Source of the DNA: Candidatus Egerieousia excrementavium
GTDB taxonomy: Bacteria; Bacteroidota; Bacteroidia; Bacteroidales; UBA932
DNA length: 23,860 nucleotides
Reading direction: 5' to 3'
Assembly (NCBI GenBank): GCA_017694275.1
Contig: JADINB010000129.1
Coordinates: 1-23,860 of the forward strand
Part shown: piece after piece, positions 15,758 to 23,108 of the stretch
Layout of the letters: each line of letters begins with the position of its first letter
Position numbering within the stretch: the stretch's first letter is position 1
Position numbers and translations under genes: made by a program
The notes under the pieces: generated by a model
The model's input: only the letters and a program-made list of their open reading frames with translations
Database searches by the model: none
What the model was told of the DNA's origin: nothing

Positions 15758-17182
15758 CTAAAATAATAAATCTCTTTTACCGGTTTTAATGGCCTCTAAT
15801 TTAGAGAGAATCTTTTGTTTCTGCTCACTCTCCTCCATCGATTGCAGGTTTTTTTCTATAACACTGTATCCTGCCTCTTTTGTTTCGGGCGTTGCATAGT
15901 CTTCGAGGTATTCTGCAAGAGTGAGCATCGCATTCGGCGTACAGAACTTCTTTATGAATCCGGGAATTGCATATTCCATGAAATGTTCTCCGGTTCTGCC
16001 AACCCTGTAGCAGGAGGTGCAGAAACTGGGAATGAACTCATTTTTCAGCAGCCAGTGTATGACATCGTCGAGATTCCTCGTATCACCGACCCTGAACTGT
16101 TCCCTGCTGAGTTCCTGTTCGCGGTCTCTGTTCTGATAACCTCCTATCTCAAGCCTAGTTCCGGCATCTATCTGTGAAACCCCGAACTCCATGACCTGAT
16201 CTCTGATTTCTTCGCTCTCGCGTGCTGTCATTATCAGCCCGGTATATGGAACGGCAAGCCTCAGAATTGCAACAAGCTTCTTGAACTGTTCGTCTGTAAC
16301 CCTGTAGGGGAGGGGCAGGTTCATATCCTGGGCAGGCTGTATTCTCGGGAAACTGATTGTATGTGGCCCCACACCGTATCTGTCTTGAAGGTGAATCGAA
16401 TGGGAGACAAGTGAAAGCAACTCGAACCGCCAGTCGTAAAGTCCGAAAAGCACTCCTATGCCCATGTCGTCTATTCCTCCCATGAAAGCTCTGTCCATGG
16501 CGTTGAGCCGCCACATATAATCTCCCTTTATGTCGTTTGCAGGGTGATATCTGGCGTATGTCTCTCTGTGATATGTCTCCTGGAACACCTGGAACGTGCC
16601 TATGCCGGCAGACTTGACAGTCCTGTAGCCTTCAATGTCGAGCGGGGCTGCATTGATGTTTACCCTGCGTATTTCACCGTTCCCCTTTTTTGTAGAGTAG
16701 CAGATTCTTACACAGTCTGCAATAAATTCCGGCGTATATTTTGGCGATTCACCGAAAACCAGAATAAGCCTTTTGTGCCCCAGGTCTTCCAGATTGTATA
16801 TCTCCTTTACAAGTTCCTCCTTTGTCAGGGTCTTTCTTACCGTACCCTTTGCACTTCTGCGGAAACCGCAGTATTTGCAGTCGTTTACGCAATGATTGCC
16901 AACATACAGAGGCGCGAACAGAACGATCCTCTTTCCGTATATCTCCCTTTTCAGTTCTCTTGCTGTTTCAAAAAGCTCATGCAGCAGCCCTTCAGACCTT
17001 ATGGCTATGAGTGCCGCCGTATCCTGAAGGTTGAACGGTTGCTTACTCTTGCTTTTTGCAAAAATTTCACGGCAGAGGACAGGATCTTCCTCAATGTTTT
17101 CGTCTATCAGCGAATTTATAAGCGGCTCGTCAATGAAATCAATGCCGTGCCCGTTGGAAATGTCTGTATGGTCAAACTTCAT
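15758..17182 (-). CDS. hydG: [FeFe]-hydrogenase H-cluster maturase HydG
   Basis: A 474-residue radical SAM tyrosine lyase that makes the CO and CN ligands (as an Fe-Cys complex) for the [FeFe]-hydrogenase H-cluster. The radical SAM cluster site is C-X3-C-X2-C at Cys98, Cys102 and Cys105. The second cluster site is C-X2-C-X22-C at Cys388, Cys391 and Cys414. That C-terminal motif separates HydG from its relative ThiH, which lacks it, so the call is firm. Length is normal. No hydE, hydF or hydrogenase gene is in the window, so maturation must rely on loci elsewhere. The start ATG overlaps the end of the yihY gene by 11 bases, and the stop is two bases before rel, so all three are likely co-translated from one message. 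Confidence 0.96.
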   Translation of the reverse strand: MKFDHTDISNGHGIDFIDEPLINSLIDENIEEDPVLCREIFAKSKSKQPFNLQDTAALIAIRSEGLLHELFETARELKREIYGKRIVLFAPLYVGNHCVNDCKYCGFRRSAKGTVRKTLTKEELVKEIYNLEDLGHKRLILVFGESPKYTPEFIADCVRICYSTKKGNGEIRRVNINAAPLDIEGYRTVKSAGIGTFQVFQETYHRETYARYHPANDIKGDYMWRLNAMDRAFMGGIDDMGIGVLFGLYDWRFELLSLVSHSIHLQDRYGVGPHTISFPRIQPAQDMNLPLPYRVTDEQFKKLVAILRLAVPYTGLIMTARESEEIRDQVMEFGVSQIDAGTRLEIGGYQNRDREQELSREQFRVGDTRNLDDVIHWLLKNEFIPSFCTSCYRVGRTGEHFMEYAIPGFIKKFCTPNAMLTLAEYLEDYATPETKEAGYSVIEKNLQSMEESEQKQKILSKLEAIKTGKRDLLF

Positions 17183-18089
17183 TTTTCTTTAGTCTATATT
17201 CAGATACATATTGAAAAGCATGCGATATCTCGGCTCCTATCAGAATTACCATCCAACTGATGTTCAGCCATATCAAAAAAAGCGGAATGGCTGCGAAGGC
17301 TCCGTAGACAGCATCTATTCTCGATACCAGCATCTGGGTTTCCGTATAAATATACTGTATTATAATAAATACGATGGAAGCAATTACCGCCGCATTGAAA
17401 GCGGCGCTGAAATGCACCTTTACATTAGGAATGTACTTGTACATTATCGTAAGGAAGAACAGCATTATTACAAAAAGCAGCCCCCATTGCGAGAGGTAGC
17501 CGAGTGTCTGGCTGTTGCGGCTGAAAATCGAAAAGAGCGAGAGCAGCATCGTGATTATGAGAGGGGCGGTTACAAGTATCCCCAGATAGTAGAGGAACCT
17601 TTTGGCAAGCGGCCGCCTCCGCTCTACATTCCATATTACGTTGAAACTTTTTTCAATGTTGAGTATCAGCCAGATTATAATCCATGTAAAGAAAATGAAG
17701 CTGATAACCCCGAATATGTCTTTTTGCCCGCTTTCCACTATGTTGTCTGCAAATCTGATTACCCAGTTTATGACTTCCTGGTTGTCTGAGAAATTGTCCA
17801 GAAGAAGGGATTTGAGCGTCTCCTCGAACCCGAGGCCGCCTGTTACGGCAAAGGCCACTGCGGCAAACGGCACTACAGACATTGCCACAAAGAAACTCAG
17901 CGAAACAGAATAGAGCCCCAGTTTGTTGATTCCGGATTCCCTGACTGTCATAATGGCGATTTTCAGGTATTTGAGGAATTTACGCTTGGCACGGCCAAGG
18001 TCATCCAGCTCCAGACGCCAGATATCCTCAGTGATGAACCTTACAATCCACCTGTACAACGAACATATCTCTTCCCAAAGGTCTTTCAA
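17172..18089 (-). CDS. YihY/BrkB-family inner-membrane protein
   Basis: A 305-residue membrane protein of the YihY (BrkB, formerly misnamed RNase BN) family; its molecular function is not established. About six hydrophobic helices are visible (near 57-80, 124-145, 167-190, 203-220, 232-250, 270-290). The family signature is seen as S-L-S-F-F-V-A-M-S-V-V-P near 63 and A-V-Y-G-A-F-A-A-I-P-L-F-L-I-W near 263, ending I-L-I-G-A-E-I. The start is a TTG (18089): an in-frame TAA lies a few codons upstream and no ATG occurs before the conserved region, so initiation is probably weak. The 86-base gap before it is the only real break in this minus-strand gene run; I see no exact TAnnTTTG in it. Confidence 0.9.
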   Translation of the reverse strand: MKDLWEEICSLYRWIVRFITEDIWRLELDDLGRAKRKFLKYLKIAIMTVRESGINKLGLYSVSLSFFVAMSVVPFAAVAFAVTGGLGFEETLKSLLLDNFSDNQEVINWVIRFADNIVESGQKDIFGVISFIFFTWIIIWLILNIEKSFNVIWNVERRRPLAKRFLYYLGILVTAPLIITMLLSLFSIFSRNSQTLGYLSQWGLLFVIMLFFLTIMYKYIPNVKVHFSAAFNAAVIASIVFIIIQYIYTETQMLVSRIDAVYGAFAAIPLFLIWLNISWMVILIGAEISHAFQYVSEYRLKKNEV

Positions 18090-18175
18090 ATCAGTTTTAT
18101 TTTAAACTTCGTTTACAATCACGCTGCGTCTCGGCATTGTCAGAATAAGTTCTGCCACTGCTCTCGGCTTGCTGC

Positions 18176-18544
18176 TTATTGTAGTTTGGACATGAATTTT
18201 TCAGGGTCTATGACATACCTTGTATGGTCTCCCTCTCCGATAGGGCCTTTACTGTCACAGGCTTCCACCCTGAATGTTACCTTCCGGCCTTCTATGCCGG
18301 CAACTTTTGCCACAGCCTTTACAACAGCACCGCACAGGCAGGCTCTGGTATGGCTTATGTTCAACTGTGTCCCAACGCTTTCAAATCCGCACTCCCTGAG
18401 CAGGAGATAGGCTGCCTCCTCCATAAGGGCGGCCATTGCCGGAGTGGCGTATACGGCAAGTCCTCCAGACTTGTGGGCCAGTGCCGTATCATTTTCACTT
18501 ACGGTATGTTCTACCGAATATTCCTGTCCGGTTTCAAGTTCCAT
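18176..18544 (-). CDS. FlK-like hotdog-fold thioesterase
   Basis: A 122-residue single-domain protein resembling the fluoroacetyl-CoA thioesterase (FlK) family of hotdog enzymes. Thr34, Glu42 and His65 fall at about the spacing of the FlK catalytic residues (T-P-A-M-A-A-L-M-E and L-N-I-S-H). Further support comes from S-V-G-T-Q-L-N-I and the end G-D-H-T-R-Y-V-I-D. Most bacterial members are not fluoroacetate enzymes; a general acyl-CoA or housekeeping thioesterase role is more likely, with substrate unknown. It begins seven bases after the flavodiiron protein gene and should share its transcript. Confidence 0.78.
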   Translation of the reverse strand: MELETGQEYSVEHTVSENDTALAHKSGGLAVYATPAMAALMEEAAYLLLRECGFESVGTQLNISHTRACLCGAVVKAVAKVAGIEGRKVTFRVEACDSKGPIGEGDHTRYVIDPEKFMSKLQ

Positions 18545-18551
18545 GATTCAG

Positions 18552-19739
18552 TCATTTTAGCGATTCAGCCACAGCCACAGCCAATGCTGAGCCGGCCTCT
18601 TCCATTTTTTCTTCTGCATAACTTCCTGTCATCTCTACAATATTTTCCAATACAGGGAAACCGTTTTCCTGCATGAACCTGGAGAGAGACTTTACTCCTG
18701 CACCGTTCCATGTCGATGAACCGAAAAGCCCGAAAATCTTGTCTTTTGGCTGTGCAATCTTTATTTCGTTGCACAGATGCTCCATCATCGGATGCATGAA
18801 ACCGTTGTAGGCACATGTGCCCAGCAGAACGGCCTTGCATTTCCAGATCATACTCATGATATATGAGACATGCGTCTTTGAAACATCGTATGTATGGACC
18901 ACATAGCCCTTCTCTCCGAGCATGGAGCCGAGAAGGTCTGCCATCTGCTCCGTATTGCCATACATTGATGCGTATGCTATTACAACCTCCCTCTCTGATT
19001 CGTGCCTGCTCCATTTGTCGTACAGCCCTATGACCTCCGCCGGATTTTTCCAGATTAGGCCGTGAGAAGGGCATATCATGCTTATCTCCAGTCCCGAAAG
19101 TTTTGCAAGAGCCTTCTGGACCATACCGCTGTACTTGCCTACGATATTCGAATAATATCTTCTCATTTCAGAAACATAATGCTCCTGCAGATTGTTTCCC
19201 GTATCGAAAACAGAACCGTCGAGAGTGCCGAACCCGCCAAAGGCATCGCACGAAAAGAGCACTTTCTCAGTTGCATCGTATGTTACCATGGTCTCTGGCC
19301 AGTGAACCCATGGCACCGTGTGGAATGTCAGGCGTGTCGTGCCAAGAGAAAGTTCACCGCCGTCTGCGACCAGATGAAAGTTCTCGTCTGAGATGTCGTA
19401 ATACTGTTTCAGGATTTTCTGAGTCTGTGCATTGCCGACCAGCCTTACAGCGGGATATTTTCCCACAATTTCTGCAATCATGCCTGAATGATCTGGTTCC
19501 ATGTGGTTTACAATAAGATAGTCAAGCGTTTTGCCAGCAAGTATCTTTGCGATTTTAGGCAGGTATCCGGGGTCTGCCCCGAATTCTATTCCGTCTATAA
19601 GCGCAGTCTGTCTGTCATTGATAAGATACGAGTTGTAGGAGACACCGTATGGAAGCGGCCAGTTGTTCTCGAATAGGTGCTTTTTCCTGTCATTGGCACC
19701 CACATACCAGGTTACGGGATTTATCTTGATTTCTCTCAT
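18552..19739 (-). CDS. fprA: Flavodiiron protein (A-type flavoprotein, O2/NO reductase)
   Basis: A 395-residue class A flavodiiron protein that reduces O2 to water and/or NO to N2O in the cytoplasm of anaerobes. The metallo-beta-lactamase-like domain carries the di-iron ligands: H-X-E-X-D-H at His79, Glu81, Asp83 and His84, then His146, Asp165 and His226 (C-P-S-H-G). The flavodoxin domain starts near residue 252, with the FMN phosphate loop A-S-M-Y-G-N-T-E. There is no extra rubredoxin or reductase domain, so electrons must come from a separate rubredoxin or reductase not seen here. All ligands are present. The gene begins two bases after the ligA stop. Confidence 0.95.
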   Translation of the reverse strand: MREIKINPVTWYVGANDRKKHLFENNWPLPYGVSYNSYLINDRQTALIDGIEFGADPGYLPKIAKILAGKTLDYLIVNHMEPDHSGMIAEIVGKYPAVRLVGNAQTQKILKQYYDISDENFHLVADGGELSLGTTRLTFHTVPWVHWPETMVTYDATEKVLFSCDAFGGFGTLDGSVFDTGNNLQEHYVSEMRRYYSNIVGKYSGMVQKALAKLSGLEISMICPSHGLIWKNPAEVIGLYDKWSRHESEREVVIAYASMYGNTEQMADLLGSMLGEKGYVVHTYDVSKTHVSYIMSMIWKCKAVLLGTCAYNGFMHPMMEHLCNEIKIAQPKDKIFGLFGSSTWNGAGVKSLSRFMQENGFPVLENIVEMTGSYAEEKMEEAGSALAVAVAESLK

Positions 19740-19741
19740 GT

Positions 19742-21805
19742 TTATATGTTTTTATTTGTCATTTTATAAAGTTCATCTTCACTTATTACAGGAATACCCA
19801 GTTTTTCAGCCTTTTTAAGTTTAGACTCCCCGCTTTTTTCTCCGGCCAGCAGATAATCTGTCCTTGAACTTACAGATGATGCAACCTTTCCGCCATGTGC
19901 TTCTATATATGCCTTCATCTGCTCGCGTGATATGGAATATACTCCGGTAATCATAATGCTTTTGCCATTCAGCGAGTCCGACAGTCTCTGCACCTGGCCC
20001 GCTTCCATCGCGAACTTGAGGCCGGACTCCTTAAGTTCTGCAATAAGTTTCAGGTTGTCTGGATTGGAAAAGTAGTCCAAAATGGAGTCTGCCAGTTTTT
20101 CGCCTACGTCTTCTGTCTGGAGCAGTTCTTCCCGTCCGGCATTCATAAGGTTGTCTATGCTTCCAAAGGCAGATGCCAGAGATGAGGCGGTGGTCTCTCC
20201 TATATATTTTATGCCGAGTGCGAAAAGCACCCTGTTGAAAGGTCTCTCCTTACTCTGTTCTACCGAACTGAGAAAATTGGAGACCGATTTTTCCTTCCAT
20301 TTGTCCAACTGCAGAAGTTGTTGCGGGGTAAGTTTGTACAAATCGCTCAGGCGTCTTATGAAGCCTTTGGAATAGAGTTGTTCGATTGTTGCCTCTCCTG
20401 CATTTATGTTCATGGCCTTGCGGCTTATGAAGTGCAGAAACTTTCCCTTCTGTTGCATAGGGCACCCTTCAGAATTGGGACAGAACGATTTTGCCTCGTC
20501 GGGGTCTTTTACCAGAGGAGTCCCGCAATCGGGGCAGTATAGCGGGAAACTGGCCTTTACCGCTCCTTCGCTTCGTTTTGAAAGGTCGACCCGGGTGATT
20601 TTGGGAATTATTTCCCCTCCCTTTTCTACATAGACATAATCGCCTATATGGATGTCGAGCATCTCCATCTGTTCTCCGTTGTGCAGGGTGGCCCTTTTTA
20701 CGACAGTTCCTGAAAGCAGCACCGGTTCCAGATTGGCTACCGGGGTGACAGCTCCCGTCCGTCCAACCTGATAATCTATTGAAATAACTTTTGTGAGAGC
20801 CTCTTCCGGCTTGAATTTGTAGGCTGTGGCCCAACGGGGAGATTTCGCGGTAAAGCCCAGTTTCCGCTGCAGCTCCAGCTGGTTTACCTTTATTACTATG
20901 CCGTCTGTGGCAAAAGGCAGTGTGCGGCGTTTTTCATCCCACATGTTTATATACTCTACAGCCTGGTCTATGTCACGACATTCTCTGGCATACTCTGATA
21001 CAGGCAAACCCCACTCCGAAGCCGCTTTCAGGGCTTCGCTCTGGCTTGTAACGTTCAAGTCCGGAGCTATAAGATGATACAGCGTAGCTTCAAGCCCGCG
21101 CTCCCTTACCGCAGAACTCTCCTGCAGCTTCAATGAGCCGGCTGCTGCATTGCGCGGATTGGCAAAGGGCGGATCCTCGTCTGCCTCCCGCTGGAGGTTA
21201 AGCCTGTCGAACGCCTTATATGGCATGTAAATTTCGCCTCTTATTTCAAACTGGCCGGGCCATGAACCGGCATTCAGCTGCTGCGGGATTGTGGCTATTT
21301 CCCTGACATTTTCGGTAACGTCGTCTCCCACTGTTCCGTCGCCGCGCGTGAGAGCTCTGAAAAGTCTGCCCTCTTTATAGGTAAGGCAGATTGCCGTACC
21401 GTCGAACTTGAGTTCGCAATTATATGTGAATGGCGTGTCGGCCACCTTTTTAATCCGTCTGTCAAATTCATAGAGCTCTGTCATGTCGTATGTGTTCCCC
21501 AACGAGAGCATAGGGTATTGGTGGCGGTATTGCCTGAATCCTCCGCGTTCTCCTCCGTTGTCTGCCTGCGAGAGATCACTCCCTACTTTCTGGGTAGGCG
21601 AGTCCTGTGTCTGATATTGAGGGAAGCGCTTCTCGAGTTCTATGAGTTCATTCATGAGAATGTCATACTCAAAATCACTTATTACGGGTGAGTTTAAAAC
21701 GTAATAATTGTGATTGTGCGTATTTATCAGCTCTTTAAGCTCTTCTATTCTCTTTTTTGCGTCGCTCTTTTTCACTGTAAAAAAATATCTAACAAAAATA
21801 GGCAT
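19742..21805 (-). CDS. ligA: NAD-dependent DNA ligase
   Basis: A 687-residue ligase that seals nicks in replication and repair with NAD+. Domain Ia has H-N-Y-Y-V-L-N-S-P near residue 32. The adenylation site is K-F-D-G with Lys133, and R-G-D-G follows at 154-157. An OB domain, a four-Cys zinc finger (C-P-D-C, C-P-N-S-E-G-C), HhH repeats and a C-terminal BRCT domain (about 612-687) complete it; all catalytic parts are present. The ATG at 21805 gives ten N-terminal residues (M-P-I-F-V-R-Y-F-F-T) unlike the family. A GTG at 21775 would give the usual N-terminus and fits an exact -7 box at 21793-21800, so the true start may be 30 bases shorter. Confidence 0.97.
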   Translation of the reverse strand: MPIFVRYFFTVKKSDAKKRIEELKELINTHNHNYYVLNSPVISDFEYDILMNELIELEKRFPQYQTQDSPTQKVGSDLSQADNGGERGGFRQYRHQYPMLSLGNTYDMTELYEFDRRIKKVADTPFTYNCELKFDGTAICLTYKEGRLFRALTRGDGTVGDDVTENVREIATIPQQLNAGSWPGQFEIRGEIYMPYKAFDRLNLQREADEDPPFANPRNAAAGSLKLQESSAVRERGLEATLYHLIAPDLNVTSQSEALKAASEWGLPVSEYARECRDIDQAVEYINMWDEKRRTLPFATDGIVIKVNQLELQRKLGFTAKSPRWATAYKFKPEEALTKVISIDYQVGRTGAVTPVANLEPVLLSGTVVKRATLHNGEQMEMLDIHIGDYVYVEKGGEIIPKITRVDLSKRSEGAVKASFPLYCPDCGTPLVKDPDEAKSFCPNSEGCPMQQKGKFLHFISRKAMNINAGEATIEQLYSKGFIRRLSDLYKLTPQQLLQLDKWKEKSVSNFLSSVEQSKERPFNRVLFALGIKYIGETTASSLASAFGSIDNLMNAGREELLQTEDVGEKLADSILDYFSNPDNLKLIAELKESGLKFAMEAGQVQRLSDSLNGKSIMITGVYSISREQMKAYIEAHGGKVASSVSSRTDYLLAGEKSGESKLKKAEKLGIPVISEDELYKMTNKNI
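21793..21800 (-). promoter_or_regulatory. Candidate -7 element of ligA operon
   Basis: Minus strand TATTTTTG matches the Bacteroidota -7 consensus TAnnTTTG exactly. No TTTG is seen at the -33 position. If used, transcription would begin downstream of the ATG at 21805 and translation would need the GTG at 21775. Confidence 0.35.
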
Positions 21806-21822
21806 ATTTTTAATATTTGTGA

Positions 21823-21830
21823 TAAATTTG
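21823..21830 (+). promoter_or_regulatory. Candidate -7 element of the phosphofructokinase gene
   Basis: TAAATTTG matches TAnnTTTG exactly and lies 36 bases before the ATG at 21867. The -33 position is A/T-rich but has no clear TTTG. It is back to back with the ligA element within the 61-base divergent gap. Confidence 0.4.
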
Positions 21831-21866
21831 CGGCCGAAAGATAACCAGATTATTATAGACAGTATA

Positions 21867-23099
21867 ATGAAAAAGTCAATCGTAATTCTTACAGGCGGTG
21901 GTCCGGCACCGGGAATGAATACTGTAGTAGGCAGTATCGCAAAGACATTTCTTCAGAACGATTACAGGGTTTTAGGCCTGCATGGCGGATACAAGGGGCT
22001 CTTTTCTCCCGATCCGAATTTCTGCGAACTGGATTTCATCCTTGCGGATTCAATCTTCAACAGAGGAGGTTCATATCTGATGATGAGCCGTTACAAACCC
22101 ACACAGCAGGATTTTGACGAAAATTTCAATCTCGAGTTCTTCAAGAGCAACAATATCTGTCTGCTGGTAACCGTAGGAGGTGACGATACTGCTTCCACAG
22201 CCAACAGAATCGCAAAATTCCTTGAGGCAAAGAACTATCCGATTGCCAACATACATGTGCCAAAGACAATCGACAACGATCTTCCCCTTCCTCACAATAC
22301 GCCGACTTTCGGCTACAATTCTGCAATGGCCGAGGGATGCCAGATTGCAACTACAGTATACGAAGATGCAAGAACGAGCGGCAACTGGTTTGTAGTGGCA
22401 GCCATGGGTCGTTCTGCAGGACATCTTGCGCTCGGAATAGGCGCAACATGCCACTATCCCATGATTGTCATTCCCGAAATGTTCGACAAGACCGAGATTA
22501 CTGCAGAAAAAATCATAAACCTTGCCATATCATCCATAATCAAGCGTAAGCAGATGGGTATTTCATATGGAGCCATCATGATTTCAGAGGGTGTGTTCCA
22601 TGAATTGAGCAAGGAGGAACTCGAAGCCTCAGGAGTTCACTTTACATATGACGAGCACGGACATCCCGAACTGGGCAAGGTTTCCAAGGCACAGCTTTTC
22701 AACGGTATGATTGAAAAGAAGCTCGAATCTCTGGGAATCTCTGTCAAATCCCGTCCGGTAGAGATCGGCTATGAAGTACGTTGCGTAACTCCCATAGCAT
22801 ACGATCTGCTCTATTGTTCTGAACTTGGCATGGGTGTCTACAAACTCTTTACAGAGGGAGCAACAGGCTGCATGGTTTACCAGGATGTAGAGGGCAAGAT
22901 AAGCGCACTTTACCTCAAGGACATGCAGGATCCCCAGAGCGGCAAGATCCCGCCCAGGGGTGTAAATATCCATACAGATACAAACCAGCAGATTTTCAAC
23001 TATCTGATGCATTACATAACTCCTGCGGACTATGAGGCTGCAAAGAAATATCTTCCTAATCCCGAGGAGTACGACTTCAAGAAAATCCTGAACTGGTAA
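21867..23099 (+). CDS. pfp: Phosphofructokinase, PPi-dependent type
   Basis: A 410-residue PFKA-superfamily enzyme that phosphorylates fructose 6-phosphate. The P-loop-like start G-G-G-P-A-P-G-M-N is at 10-18. G-G-D-D at 104-107 has Asp where ATP-dependent enzymes have Gly, and P-K-T-I-D-N-D at 132-138 has Lys at the second diagnostic site; both point to pyrophosphate as donor, making the step reversible. The catalytic Asp136 is present, and M-G-R-S-A-G-H follows. I start at the ATG at 21867, since the family sequence begins there and upstream codons (from a TTG at 21714) are unlike the family. The next gene, a GH13 glycosidase, starts nine bases after its stop, linking glycan breakdown with glycolysis. 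Confidence 0.93.
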   Translation: MKKSIVILTGGGPAPGMNTVVGSIAKTFLQNDYRVLGLHGGYKGLFSPDPNFCELDFILADSIFNRGGSYLMMSRYKPTQQDFDENFNLEFFKSNNICLLVTVGGDDTASTANRIAKFLEAKNYPIANIHVPKTIDNDLPLPHNTPTFGYNSAMAEGCQIATTVYEDARTSGNWFVVAAMGRSAGHLALGIGATCHYPMIVIPEMFDKTEITAEKIINLAISSIIKRKQMGISYGAIMISEGVFHELSKEELEASGVHFTYDEHGHPELGKVSKAQLFNGMIEKKLESLGISVKSRPVEIGYEVRCVTPIAYDLLYCSELGMGVYKLFTEGATGCMVYQDVEGKISALYLKDMQDPQSGKIPPRGVNIHTDTNQQIFNYLMHYITPADYEAAKKYLPNPEEYDFKKILNW

Positions 23100-23108
23100 G
23101 CGGGCCTT

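Noticed and set aside
15758..17182. ThiH (thiamine synthesis) instead of HydG
   Set aside because: The C-terminal C-X2-C-X22-C cluster motif is present and no thi genes are nearby.
16544..17260. Long open frame (238 codons) opposite hydG and the yihY end
   Set aside because: It is antisense to hydG, which has complete cluster motifs; the translated sequence shows no domain and is a codon-bias shadow.
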